DNA from: an uncultured Muribaculaceae bacterium
GTDB lineage: Bacteria; Bacteroidota; Bacteroidia; Bacteroidales; Muribaculaceae
NCBI GenBank assembly: GCA_910578075.1
Contig: CAJTPK010000028.1
Span: forward strand, 1-38,357
Direction of reading: 5' to 3'
Length of the DNA stretch: 38,357 nt
The notes under the pieces: model-generated
The model's input: the letters and a program-made list of their open reading frames with translations, nothing else
Databases searched by the model: none
Told to the model about the DNA's origin: nothing
In this document: positions 16,360 to 24,611 of the stretch, one piece after another
Layout of the letters: each line of letters begins with the position of its first letter
How positions within the stretch are numbered: position 1 is the stretch's first letter
Made by a program: the position numbers and the translations under genes

Positions 16360-19188
16360 TTATTTCAAAGGATCACCGGAGTTGTTGGTGAACGATGAGT
16401 TGGTGTTGTCGTTCACATTTTTTGATGATCCACCACGGCGGTTGAGGAGGAATGCCGCGTTGTTATTGATGATCGTGCGGATAAGGTCTTTTGAGTGATA
16501 GTTCTCCTGATCATTATCTGGTGCAATTACGTAGTTCATGAACACAAGACCGAAGGGGGCGGCAGGTTTGGTCGGATCTGTGAGCACATCAAGAAGTCCC
16601 TTGTTTAGTTGTTTTGCAAGTGCTTTACAGTTATCGGGCGTGTTCGAGTCCAAAAATCCTCCAATAGAACATTCGTAGAAAGTGCGGTGCTTACCATCTT
16701 TGTAATTGTTGTATGCTGTTTCACGGAATGCTTTGATGGCTTTCATACGATCTTCGATACTTGATACAGCCTCGAGCTCGGTGTAACACCAGTGAAGAGC
16801 ATTGTCAGCTTGATCAGGTGTTGTGGATGTGCCAGCCCCGGAGTACGGCATTATAGGTTGTCCCCACTTGAGGTTTATGGTTAAAGGTTTGGAGCTGCTA
16901 CCAGTTGTCCATCGTGAGAATAGGGCAGGTGTATTGACAGACCAGAAAGAGGTGGTAAACACTCCATTTTCATAAGTACCCTCATTATCATCACCGTTGG
17001 TGTTGATTTTCGCTATTACATGTCCTTTGACATCTTTGATAGTGGTGTTGGCTGTTATTTGCTCAGTATAGAGAATCGGTCTGCCAGTTTTCGTACTGTT
17101 GGTATTTGCGAGACGATACAGACATGATTCTACGGCAATTGCCCAGGCTTGTCCCCCAGTCAAATTGTAGGTATCATTGTATGAATTTTTTTCGGAGTCG
17201 ATAACCCACTTATCTGCATCTGTGAATTTAGATGCGACATTAGACCACGTTACATTATTAGCCGTGGGATCAGAAAAACCTGTTATACCTCTATTCTGTG
17301 TTCCTGTAAGCGTTACGTTCTCCTTTGTGCGTTTGTATGTAACAGTAACGGTTTTGTATGGAACTTTAACAGATCTATCCATACTATTACCAGAGGTATT
17401 AGTTGGAGTTTCATGACCGAATTCGAAGAACATCAGACCATCGGCATTCATCACATTACCCAAGGCTATGAGTGCATCTGAGAATGATTCGGATGGATTG
17501 GGATTATATTGATTCACATTACGCGTACGGTAAAGACGCAGCGAGAATTTAGGCTTCTGCTTGTAAGTTACAGTTTTTGTTTGCGTAATGGTCATGTTGG
17601 TACCTGTAACAGGTCTTGTTGATTGCAATATACCAGATGGTTTCCCAGTGGTAAATTCAGTATTAGATCCTGCTGCGACAGTCGGTGTGCTGGGATCGTT
17701 TTCCTTCTCATCAATATGGGCAGGTTCGTATTCTGCAGTGGTTGAATCAAAAGATTTTGTAAGATCGTGATATTGTTTTAGATCGGTACCGTTGGTGGTA
17801 TGCACCTCAAATGCGCGGACACCGGCTTTATACTGATCTTCAAGTGAGACAACATCTTTCCCGTTCGATGCGAAACCTTGGTTGTTTGTATTGGAGCTAT
17901 GCCATGAACCGGGAATTGAAAGCTCTGAGATGTAGATGTTTTCATCAAGCTGACCAATCCACTTAGAATAGTTAAATTCTGTACCGCGAGTCTTGAAGTA
18001 GCTGAGTTTGATTGGGTGTATCGCTCCCTGAACCATGTCGAATTTATCGAGAGTCTGTGTATAGTCGCCACAGTCAGTGTGTAGCACTACTTCGAGCTGA
18101 CTGAGATCTGTTACCTGTCCGGGAAGTATGAACACGCGTACACGCAGTTTGTCAATCTCATTGGCTGCGGGAGCTCCTTCTTTGTCCTGGGTTTGACGCA
18201 CAAAGAGGGTGGGATATTGACCGTTGTCAACGGTTGATAGCTGCACTTCATTGCTGCCAGAAATAATCTGGATAGCTCCTTGTCCGATTTCTATGCCTCC
18301 GTTTGCATTCTTAGTAACTTTAGTCATGTCAATATTGAAATTACCGGAGAGAACGTTGTTATAACCCTTTGCATTCTGTATGTCAATGCTTTGGATTTTG
18401 ATGTAATCTCTCTCGGTATTATCTTCTCCTGCATTACCTGCCAATGAGTTAGGTTTCACCGGACCATTGATCGTAAGATCGAGCACATCGGCGAGCACAT
18501 TGAAGTCGAGTGATACAGGATAGCCGTAGCCGGTTTGGTTAGCTTCATCAGGAGTACCCGATACTTTTGTATGCGCCATCATGATGGCAGACTCCATGTC
18601 TGGCATCGCATAGATGGTTGTCTGGTTTTCAATGCCCGGTTTATTGTTTTTGGCTATGTCAGTCAACTCTTCCACTTTATACTCATTGGAACCATTTTTT
18701 AGGGTCTTATATTGTTTCGGCATCTGTCCAGTTTCAACGCTTGCCTGGATTGTGTATCCGTTGTCACCAATCAGGTCGCTGGCTGCTGGATAGAAAGCAT
18801 AGAAGTCATAATCTTTACCTTGACTACTCCACTGTATACCATCATTGGTTGTCTTATCCACTTTCACTGAATCAGCGACGGAGTTACCGCTGGTGTTAGC
18901 GTACACTTGATAGACTGCGGATTTGAGGTCCTTTGCCTGACGGCAATAGACCGTTATCCGTTCAGGGTCAGTGGAAAGGTAGTTGCCCCAATAGATAGAC
19001 TGTTTTTTTTCGTCATCCCAATTGTCCTGATACTTTGTGCGGGTGTTATGACCTCTGTTTGCAAAGGTGAACACCACATCGTCACCGGAATATGCCGGCT
19101 TGACAGGTTCGCTGGGTATGATATCGTCCTTACATCCGGTTGCCAGAACGGGAAGCAGGACAAGTGACCATTTAAGAATCTTTTTCAT
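16360..19188 (-). CDS. Fimbrillin-like lipoprotein with a divergent PI-PLC-like domain
   Basis: A protein of 942 residues. The lipobox is LATGC with C19. Residues 35-400 are fimbrillin-like. From about residue 405 the sequence resembles phosphatidylinositol-specific phospholipase C: SELSIPGSWHSSN (421-433), SLEDQYKAGVRAFEVHT (448-464), YHD (473-475), DALIALGNVMNADGLMFFEF (571-590), RPILYTEQ then IKDVKGHVIAKI (703-728), and a C-terminal FMNYVIAP strand. The classical IPGTHDS motif is altered: Trp stands where the first catalytic His is expected, with His one position later. Insertions make it longer than typical bacterial PI-PLC. It may be a binding module or a changed enzyme. The PLC relation is a motif-level judgement. 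Confidence 0.7.
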   Translation of the reverse strand: MKKILKWSLVLLPVLATGCKDDIIPSEPVKPAYSGDDVVFTFANRGHNTRTKYQDNWDDEKKQSIYWGNYLSTDPERITVYCRQAKDLKSAVYQVYANTSGNSVADSVKVDKTTNDGIQWSSQGKDYDFYAFYPAASDLIGDNGYTIQASVETGQMPKQYKTLKNGSNEYKVEELTDIAKNNKPGIENQTTIYAMPDMESAIMMAHTKVSGTPDEANQTGYGYPVSLDFNVLADVLDLTINGPVKPNSLAGNAGEDNTERDYIKIQSIDIQNAKGYNNVLSGNFNIDMTKVTKNANGGIEIGQGAIQIISGSNEVQLSTVDNGQYPTLFVRQTQDKEGAPAANEIDKLRVRVFILPGQVTDLSQLEVVLHTDCGDYTQTLDKFDMVQGAIHPIKLSYFKTRGTEFNYSKWIGQLDENIYISELSIPGSWHSSNTNNQGFASNGKDVVSLEDQYKAGVRAFEVHTTNGTDLKQYHDLTKSFDSTTAEYEPAHIDEKENDPSTPTVAAGSNTEFTTGKPSGILQSTRPVTGTNMTITQTKTVTYKQKPKFSLRLYRTRNVNQYNPNPSESFSDALIALGNVMNADGLMFFEFGHETPTNTSGNSMDRSVKVPYKTVTVTYKRTKENVTLTGTQNRGITGFSDPTANNVTWSNVASKFTDADKWVIDSEKNSYNDTYNLTGGQAWAIAVESCLYRLANTNSTKTGRPILYTEQITANTTIKDVKGHVIAKINTNGDDNEGTYENGVFTTSFWSVNTPALFSRWTTGSSSKPLTINLKWGQPIMPYSGAGTSTTPDQADNALHWCYTELEAVSSIEDRMKAIKAFRETAYNNYKDGKHRTFYECSIGGFLDSNTPDNCKALAKQLNKGLLDVLTDPTKPAAPFGLVFMNYVIAPDNDQENYHSKDLIRTIINNNAAFLLNRRGGSSKNVNDNTNSSFTNNSGDPLK

Positions 19189-19239
19189 CGGATAATGAAG
19201 TTGTTATGTTCTTTAATTCTTGTTATTGTTTCTTTAATC

Positions 19240-19458
19240 TCAACTTGCGGGAGTTTCAGGAGTTTTCATATCCCATGCATTTCCGGAGAAGTCGTTGATC
19301 TCTCCCATGTCCACGACATCCTGCTGGGTGATAATCACGCCTTCTTCACCTTTTTTGAAATCGACATTGTCGCCGGAGCTGGCGCAGATGGCGCTCTCGA
19401 TTTCTACGTGCTTGACTTCGGTGTCGGGAGCGACGTAGTCTCTTTTTTCTTTCTTCAT
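19240..19458 (-). CDS. 72-residue peptide of the Bacteroidales 'MKKxxYxxP' small-protein type
   Basis: No enzymatic domain. The front is MKKEKRDYVAPDTEVKHVEI, followed by ESAICASSGDNVDF, and the tail is acidic with Gly, Ser and Pro. Short proteins with a Lys-rich start, a Y-x-x-P motif, an acidic EIES stretch and a following IC-x-S are common in gut Bacteroidales, often near fimbrillin-like genes, and have no assigned role. The pattern resembles a leader followed by a short core peptide, so it could be a secreted or modified peptide precursor; this is inference. It sits 51 nt upstream of the PI-PLC-like lipoprotein and directly after repeat R5, as first gene of the surface-protein group. Confidence 0.6.
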   Translation of the reverse strand: MKKEKRDYVAPDTEVKHVEIESAICASSGDNVDFKKGEEGVIITQQDVVDMGEINDFSGNAWDMKTPETPAS

Positions 19459-19495
19459 AAGCTTTAGTGTTATTTAGAGTTAATATTTCTTTCAG

Positions 19496-19746
19496 TTAGG
19501 AGTGAGGAGATTCTAACAATGAGGAGATTCTAACAATTAGGAGTTAGGAATGAGGAGTTAGGAATTGGCTTGCCGCTCCACGCACCGCAGGTGCGTGCAC
19601 TCAACAGGCATTGCTTCAAACTTTTTTGCCTCAAACTTTTTCGCGTCAAACCAAAAGCGGAGCTTTTGATTGGTTTTAATGGTTTCCAAAATTTGGTTTA
19701 AAATACCGAAAAAAGAATGGTTACCAATGGTTATAATGGTTTGAGG
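19496..19746 (+). repeat. Modular intergenic repeat R5 (type B, with L1 module)
   Basis: Module L1 (19496-19568) consists of GTTAGGAGTTAGGAATGAGG-type units. It is joined to the head hairpin CACGCACC-GCA-GGTGCGTG (19579-19597) and the core from TCAAACCA (19646-19653) to TGGTTTGAGG (19737-19746), with the CCAAAATTTGG palindrome inside. It fills most of the spacer between the wzc-like gene and the peptide gene. Confidence 0.82.
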
Positions 19747-19789
19747 AAAAATTAGGAGTGAGGAGTTAGAAATGAGAGGGGTGGGGTGG

Positions 19790-22168
19790 TTAGCGGTGGT
19801 GACGGCGCTTGTGCTTCTTGCCGCCGTAGCCGTATTTGCCGTAACCGTAGCCATAACCGTATCCATAGCCGTAACCATAGCCGTAGCCGCGCGAGGAGAG
19901 GGAGACTCCGTTGAGCAGGATGCCCATGTTGCCGAGCTTCTTCTCGTCGTAGAGACTCTGCAGATCGGGGAGCTGACGGCGGTCGAGCTTGCCGGCGCGG
20001 ACCACGAAGATGGTGAGATCTGAGATGCGGCTCACTATCGAGGCATCTGCCATCGTACCCATCGGCACTGAGTCGAGTATCACGTAGTCATAACGGCCGC
20101 GCAACGCGGTGATCATCTCTTCGAGACGGTCGCTCATCAGCAGCTCCACAGGGTTGGGGGGCACTGCGCCGGCGGGTATCACATCGGGTGCTCCCTCTTC
20201 CCCTGCCACGATGATCTCATCGAGAGTCAGTTTTGGGTCGGAGAGGTATTCTGTGGCTCCGGCATGTTTGTGGCTAACACCGGCGCGGCGCGTCAGCGTA
20301 CCCTTGCGGATGTCGAGGTCGACCATCACCACGCGTTTGCCGTTGCTGCCGAGGATATGCGCCATATTGATGGAGGTGAAGGTCTTGCCGGCTCCTTCAT
20401 TGAAGGAGGTGAGCATGATCACCTGACTGCTTTTGCCGTCGCGGCGCGTCATGAAGTCGATGTTGGAGCGGATCACGCGCATCGCCTCGCCGGCGAGCGA
20501 GTCGCGGTCGGAGATGATGTCGGAGGTTTTCACACCATGTTTCAATGCCTTGTCGGCTTCGCGGTCAAGGGGCACTTCCCCGAGGAAGGGCACGGTGACG
20601 GCATCGCGAATGTCGCGGCGACCGCGCACTTTGGTATCGAAGAAGAGCATCAGCAGGAATACGACGGTGGGGATGAAGAGTCCCGCGCAACCGCCGAGGA
20701 GCATTATCTTCTTCTTATCTGGGGAGACGAGTGCTCCGGAATCCTGCGGGTCGTCGATGATGCGGGCGTTGTTGTCTGCCATCGCCTGTGTGAGCGCGTT
20801 CTCCTCGCGGCGGTTTAGGAGGAAGAGATAGAGCTGCTCCTTGATCTTCTGCTGGCGCTCGATGCTTAGCATCTCGCGCTCCTTGCGCGGAATGCTCGCC
20901 ACGCGGCTCTCGGCACTGATCTCATAACCGCGGGCATCGCGGCGCCGCATCTGGATGGAGACGATGATATTCTCCACAGCGCGGAGGATGTTGCTGCGCA
21001 ACTGCGCAAGCGTGTTGTTGAGTTCCATCACCACGGGGTTGCTCTCCGATGAGTCCTCGGCGAGTTTGTCGCGTTGCATCTTCACGGAGTTATATTGCGA
21101 GATCTGCTGTTCGATTGAGGCGTCGTTGATGCCGACGTTGGTGGGTATCAGGTCGTGGGCGCGGGCAGGGTCGGAGAGGTATTCCTTGATGGAGAGCGCG
21201 ATACGGAGCTGTGTCTCGTATTGGAGAGCGTCGGCGTTATATCGCGCGGACTCGCCCATGTAGCGGCTTGCCGTAGAACCGATGTCGATGATCTGGTTGC
21301 TGCGTTTATAGTTCTCAAGGTCGCTCTCCACGCCGCCGAGCTCTTTCTCGATGATCTGGAGACGCTCGTTGATAAAGTCGGCGGTGTTGATTGCCACTCG
21401 GTTCTTATCGTTGATGGATTCCTCATTATATACGGTGATGAGGGTGGTGAGCACATCTGCTCCGAGGCGCGGATTGGCGGATTTGACAGCGAGGTTGAGG
21501 ATAGTGGCTTCGGCGTCTTCCTGACGGATGCCGAGGTTGCCGAGCCAGTAGCGCACTACGTTGTTGCGCGGGTTTTTGACCACGCGGATATCGGTGTCGA
21601 TCCATCCTGCCACACCGTTCTGTGTCGGAGTGATGAGCAGGCGGGTGTCGCCTATCTTATAAGTCTTGTTTACCTGCGCCTTGAAGGAGAAGTCCTCTTT
21701 CATGCCCGACACGTTGGAGATCCTGACCTCCTGCTGCGAGAGCGGGGTGATTGTAAGCGAGAAGGATGCCTGCGGTTTCTGACCGAGGAATGTCACCTCG
21801 AAGGGTGTGGAGCCGTAGATGTTGATGTCGCGCAGACCGCGGTGGGTGGTGTAGGTGATGTCAGCATTGAGGCGGCTTACCACCTCCTGCATCAGCCGCT
21901 TGGAGCGGAATTGCAGGATCTCGTTGGCTACGTTCACCTTGTTGATGGAGTTGGAGTAGCGGTCGAGACCGGCGGATGTTGTCTTGTTGGAGGGGTCTTT
22001 GATGATGACCTTAGCCGAGGAATAGTAGACCATCGGGTCTGAAGCGCATTTATACCACGCCAGGGCGCAGCACACCGCAAGGGATAGCGCGAACCACGGC
22101 CACTTGCCGAGCAGATATTTCAGAAGGTCAAGGATATTGAGACCCTTGTCTTTTTGTGTCTGATTCAT
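19790..22168 (-). CDS. Wzc-type capsule chain-length regulator and BY-kinase
   Basis: A protein of 792 residues. An N-terminal membrane helix (about 24-44) opens the Wzz domain, a long periplasmic coiled coil spans about 270-470, and a second helix lies near 495-515. The cytoplasmic kinase has Walker A NEGAGKT (590-596), Walker A' VVMVDLDIRKG (614-624) and Walker B VILDS (696-700). The C-terminus (761-783) is an alternating Gly-Tyr tract with ten tyrosines, the autophosphorylation cluster, followed by a Lys/Arg/His tail. Wzc proteins work with the outer-membrane Wza channel to control capsule polymerisation and export. The Wza-like gene is just upstream, separated only by repeat R6. The family is certain. 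Confidence 0.93.
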   Translation of the reverse strand: MNQTQKDKGLNILDLLKYLLGKWPWFALSLAVCCALAWYKCASDPMVYYSSAKVIIKDPSNKTTSAGLDRYSNSINKVNVANEILQFRSKRLMQEVVSRLNADITYTTHRGLRDINIYGSTPFEVTFLGQKPQASFSLTITPLSQQEVRISNVSGMKEDFSFKAQVNKTYKIGDTRLLITPTQNGVAGWIDTDIRVVKNPRNNVVRYWLGNLGIRQEDAEATILNLAVKSANPRLGADVLTTLITVYNEESINDKNRVAINTADFINERLQIIEKELGGVESDLENYKRSNQIIDIGSTASRYMGESARYNADALQYETQLRIALSIKEYLSDPARAHDLIPTNVGINDASIEQQISQYNSVKMQRDKLAEDSSESNPVVMELNNTLAQLRSNILRAVENIIVSIQMRRRDARGYEISAESRVASIPRKEREMLSIERQQKIKEQLYLFLLNRREENALTQAMADNNARIIDDPQDSGALVSPDKKKIMLLGGCAGLFIPTVVFLLMLFFDTKVRGRRDIRDAVTVPFLGEVPLDREADKALKHGVKTSDIISDRDSLAGEAMRVIRSNIDFMTRRDGKSSQVIMLTSFNEGAGKTFTSINMAHILGSNGKRVVMVDLDIRKGTLTRRAGVSHKHAGATEYLSDPKLTLDEIIVAGEEGAPDVIPAGAVPPNPVELLMSDRLEEMITALRGRYDYVILDSVPMGTMADASIVSRISDLTIFVVRAGKLDRRQLPDLQSLYDEKKLGNMGILLNGVSLSSRGYGYGYGYGYGYGYGYGKYGYGGKKHKRRHHR
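19820..19888 (-). repeat. Hexanucleotide microsatellite encoding the Gly-Tyr tail of the Wzc-like kinase
   Basis: Eight consecutive GGY-TAY codon pairs are followed by GGC-AAA and two more Tyr codons. The third bases vary, so the run is imperfect. Gain or loss of 6-bp units would keep the frame and change the number of phosphorylatable tyrosines. Confidence 0.85.
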
Positions 22169-22185
22169 GATTTTTTATCAGTTAG

Positions 22186-22420
22186 GAGTTAGGAATGAGG
22201 AGATTCTAACAGTTAGGAGTTAGGAATGAGGAGTTAGGAGTTGGCTTGTCGCGCCACGCACCGCAGGTGCGTGCACTCAACCGGCATTGCTTCAAACTTT
22301 TCGCCTCAATGCTTTCGCGTCGAAACAAAAGCGGAGCTTTTGAATGGTTTTAATGGTTTCCAAAATTTGGTTTAAAACACCGAAAAAAGAATGGTTACCA
22401 ATGGTTATAATGGTTTGAGG
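22186..22420 (+). repeat. Modular intergenic repeat R6 (type B, with L1 module)
   Basis: Module L1 (22186-22245) ends 17 nt from the wzc-like start codon. The head hairpin is CACGCACC-GCA-GGTGCGTG (22255-22273). The core runs from TCGAAACA (22320-22327) to TGGTTTGAGG (22411-22420), 20 nt from the stop of the Wza-like gene. The whole operon spacer is repeat. Confidence 0.82.
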
Positions 22421-22440
22421 AAAGAGTGGAGAGGGGTTGG

Positions 22441-23220
22441 TTAGCGGCGGATTGCCCAGACAACCGAGCAGGAGGCTGTCACGAAGGAGAGGAAGATGGA
22501 TACCCAGGTGAGAGCCTTGGTGCTGTTCTCTGATTTCGGTTTCTTGGGTCGCGCGTAGATGATATCGTTTTGTGAGAGGTAATAGGCGGGAGAGTCGAAG
22601 ATGTCTTTTGTGCGTATGTCAACATCGTAGACCTGGCGCTTGCCGTCGGCTTCGCGGATAACGGCGATCTTGCCGAGGTCGGCGTTGCTGGCGAGGTCAC
22701 CCGCTTTGGCGATAGCCTCGATGATGGTGATCTTGTCGCCATCGACAGTGTAAGTGCCATTGCCTCCGACAGCGCCGAGCACTGTGTAGCGGAAGTTGAC
22801 AAACTCAACGTCAACGATAGGGTCCTTGATATAGTTGCCTTCGATGATGCGTTTGCGGATGAGCTCCGCAGCCTGGGTGAGGGAGAGGCCGGTGAGATGA
22901 AGCGAGCCGAGGATCGGGAAATTGATGTCTCCCCAGTTATCGACGCGGTAGACGTTGTCGTTGCCGCCGGCTGTGGTGACATTGCCCGAGGCGGTTACTT
23001 TCACCGCTGCCGAGCTGACATTGAAAGGCGCGGCGAGTTCCGGATTCTTGCAACTGACAGTGATCCGCACTTTGTCATCGTTCTGGATGCGGGTCTGATG
23101 ATAGTTTGCCACCGTGTAGGCGGTGTCGGTGTTCATGTCTGCGAGGTACAAATAGTCTTTTTTCGCGCAGCCGGCAAGCAAGGCTGCGAGGGCTATCAAG
23201 CAGAAAGCGATTCTTTTCAT
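22441..23220 (-). CDS. Wza-type polysaccharide export lipoprotein
   Basis: A protein of 259 residues. The lipobox is LLAGC with C18 to be lipidated. Residues 38-135 form the polysaccharide export (Poly_export) domain, and about 140-215 form an SLBB domain (VLGAVGGNGTYTVDG, then ITIIEAIAKAGDL). A C-terminal hydrophobic helix (about 237-256) ends in basic residues. It would form the outer-membrane exit channel for the capsule with the Wzc-like protein. It is shorter than E. coli Wza, as is usual for Bacteroidetes. It starts 9 nt after the kinase gene stop, so it is co-transcribed with the HprK-like gene. Confidence 0.9.
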   Translation of the reverse strand: MKRIAFCLIALAALLAGCAKKDYLYLADMNTDTAYTVANYHQTRIQNDDKVRITVSCKNPELAAPFNVSSAAVKVTASGNVTTAGGNDNVYRVDNWGDINFPILGSLHLTGLSLTQAAELIRKRIIEGNYIKDPIVDVEFVNFRYTVLGAVGGNGTYTVDGDKITIIEAIAKAGDLASNADLGKIAVIREADGKRQVYDVDIRTKDIFDSPAYYLSQNDIIYARPKKPKSENSTKALTWVSIFLSFVTASCSVVWAIRR

Positions 23221-23229
23221 TGTTGTTAT

Positions 23230-24573
23230 TTAGTGTTTTTTTTCTTTTTCTTTCTTTTTCGATGGGGCCGCTGGGGCTACTGGGGCGAATGGGGCTAATG
23301 AGAAAGCAGGCGAACCTTGAGTCGGCTTCTGAGTCTGCTTTAGAGTCTGAGCCGGAGGCAGTGTTGGGGTCGGCTTTAGAGTCGGGGCTTCGCCTGATTT
23401 CTCAGTTGCCCCAGCCGACCCAGTTGCCTCATTGGCCCCATAAAAGCTATCTGCCTCATTGGCCCCATAAAAGCCATCAGCCTCTGTCGCTTTGCGGCAG
23501 AGCCGCGCGGCGGCGGCGTCGGGGAGGCAGAGGAGGGTGCCGATGCTGACGCGGCGCGTCAGCTCGATGACTGTGGTGGCGGCGCGGTTGTAGAGCGCGC
23601 GGTCGGAGGTTATCGCGGAGACTCCGGGGAGTATCGCGGTGAATGCCTCGATGTCGGCGAGTGGCCGGTATTCGTTGGCAGGCGCCTGCCGGAGGCGCAC
23701 GATGGCGCGTACCGGTGCCGAGGCATTGCGGTAGCAGGGAGTCTTGCCGCTCCAGGGGGAGCCGTAGACGCGCACCGTGCCGTCAGGTTGCAACCTCAGT
23801 ATGGGGTTGTCGTCGTTGAGGAGCTCAACGCCGGGGAATGTCTTTATCCAGAGAGAGGAATGGGTGCTTTTGCCTGTGCCGCTCTTCCCCATGAAGAGGT
23901 AGGCGAAGCCGTCGGCAACGACGGTGGAGGCGTGCACGGCGAGGGCATCGCGGCTCACCGCCGCCTGTGCGAAGAGGATGCGGAGCATCGAGTCGATGGT
24001 GAAGAGGTTATGGCGGTTGCCGGCGGGGAGCCAGAGGGTGGCGCCACCGAAACCGCGGTCGAGGCGCATGAGGCGGAAGGGTTCGCCGGTGGTGGCGGAG
24101 AGGGCGACAACGTATATGCCCCCTTTTTCGTAGAGGCGCGCTTCGCCGAGGTCATTGACACCGGTGGCGACCGGTGTCAGCCCCTCGATGGAGAACGGGG
24201 CTTCGCCCTGCGTCACGCGCAGCGTGACTTCTTCTTCTTTTTCTTTTGGGGCCGCTGGGGCTACTGGGGCGACTGAGGCCACTGAGAAAGCAGGCGAACC
24301 TTGATTCTGCTTCTGAGTCGGCTTTAGAGTCTGAGCCGGAGGCAGTGTTGGGGTCGGCCTTAGAGTCGGCTTTAGCGTCGGGGCTTCGCCTGATTTCTCA
24401 GTTGCCCCAGCCGACCCAGTTGCCTCATTGGTCTCATAAAAGCCATCAGCCTCATTGGCCTCATAAAAGCTATCAGCTTCTATGAAAGCAGAATAAGAGG
24501 CGGGGAGCGGTAGCTCCCCAAGCGCGGGATCGATGCTTATGCATACCGGTATGTCAGCAATTCTCAGAATCAT
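23230..24573 (-). CDS. HprK-like kinase enlarged by two in-frame palindromic elements
   Basis: A protein of 447 residues. The core (1-30 plus 116-362) is an HPr-kinase-like P-loop protein: Walker A GKSGTGKST (229-237), LLNDDNP (251-257) and YGSPWSGKTPC (270-280), the PEPCK-like motif of this family. Relatives form a cassette with PqqD and a nucleotidyltransferase, as here, and act on unknown targets; lasso-peptide versions phosphorylate a peptide. Residues 31-115 and 364-447 are low-complexity Pro/Ala/Thr/Gly-rich segments encoded by two copies of the palindromic element; without them the protein has the usual length of about 280. The second copy supplies the C-terminus, which ends in a Lys/Glu run. 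Both insertions leave the kinase motifs intact. Confidence 0.85.
   Translation of the reverse strand: MILRIADIPVCISIDPALGELPLPASYSAFIEADSFYEANEADGFYETNEATGSAGATEKSGEAPTLKPTLRPTPTLPPAQTLKPTQKQNQGSPAFSVASVAPVAPAAPKEKEEEVTLRVTQGEAPFSIEGLTPVATGVNDLGEARLYEKGGIYVVALSATTGEPFRLMRLDRGFGGATLWLPAGNRHNLFTIDSMLRILFAQAAVSRDALAVHASTVVADGFAYLFMGKSGTGKSTHSSLWIKTFPGVELLNDDNPILRLQPDGTVRVYGSPWSGKTPCYRNASAPVRAIVRLRQAPANEYRPLADIEAFTAILPGVSAITSDRALYNRAATTVIELTRRVSIGTLLCLPDAAAARLCRKATEADGFYGANEADSFYGANEATGSAGATEKSGEAPTLKPTPTLPPAQTLKQTQKPTQGSPAFSLAPFAPVAPAAPSKKKEKEKKH
23264..23439 (-). repeat. Palindromic in-frame element, copy B (kinase C-terminus)
   Basis: 51-nt arms at 23264-23314 and 23389-23439 are inverted copies matching at 41 of 51 positions, around a 74-nt centre. 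Next to it (23440-23485) are 27-nt tandem units giving the peptide pattern EADSFYGAN. On the other side the arm is bordered by a long A-rich run in the coding direction. It encodes NEATGSAGATEKSGEAP and, later, SPAFSLAPFAPVAPAAP. Confidence 0.88.
24248..24435 (-). repeat. Palindromic in-frame element, copy A (kinase N-terminal part)
   Basis: 51-nt arms at 24248-24298 and 24385-24435 match at about 40 of 51 positions when inverted, around an 86-nt centre. Flanking nonapeptide units (EADSFYEAN, EADGFYETN) are encoded at 24436-24483. The right arm is again followed by an A-rich coding run (KEKEEE). It is read in the same frame as copies B and C. Confidence 0.88.
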
Positions 24574-24576
24574 TGC

Positions 24577-24608
24577 AATTCCTAACTCCTAATTCCTAAC
24601 TCCTAACT
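24577..24608 (-). repeat. Short L1-like repeat between kinase and nucleotidyltransferase genes
   Basis: CCTAACTCCTAATTCCTAAC units are the reverse complement of the GTTAGGAGTTAGGA module L1 seen in R5, R6 and R8. They fill the 38-nt spacer and are not joined to a head or core. Confidence 0.7.
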
Positions 24609-24611
24609 AAA

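Noticed and set aside
21155..22042. 295-codon open frame on the + strand opposite the Wzc-like gene
   Set aside because: Antisense to a certain gene; composition mirrors GC-rich codons and no domain is recognisable.
22479..22982. Long Ser/Thr-rich open frame on the same strand as the export lipoprotein
   Set aside because: A shifted-frame shadow of the Wza-like gene with low-complexity composition and no start signal.
23233..23263. Homopolymer-like T/C run as terminator of the kinase gene
   Set aside because: The run encodes the Lys/Glu C-terminus and lies before the stop codon; the next gene starts 9 nt after the stop, so termination there is unlikely.
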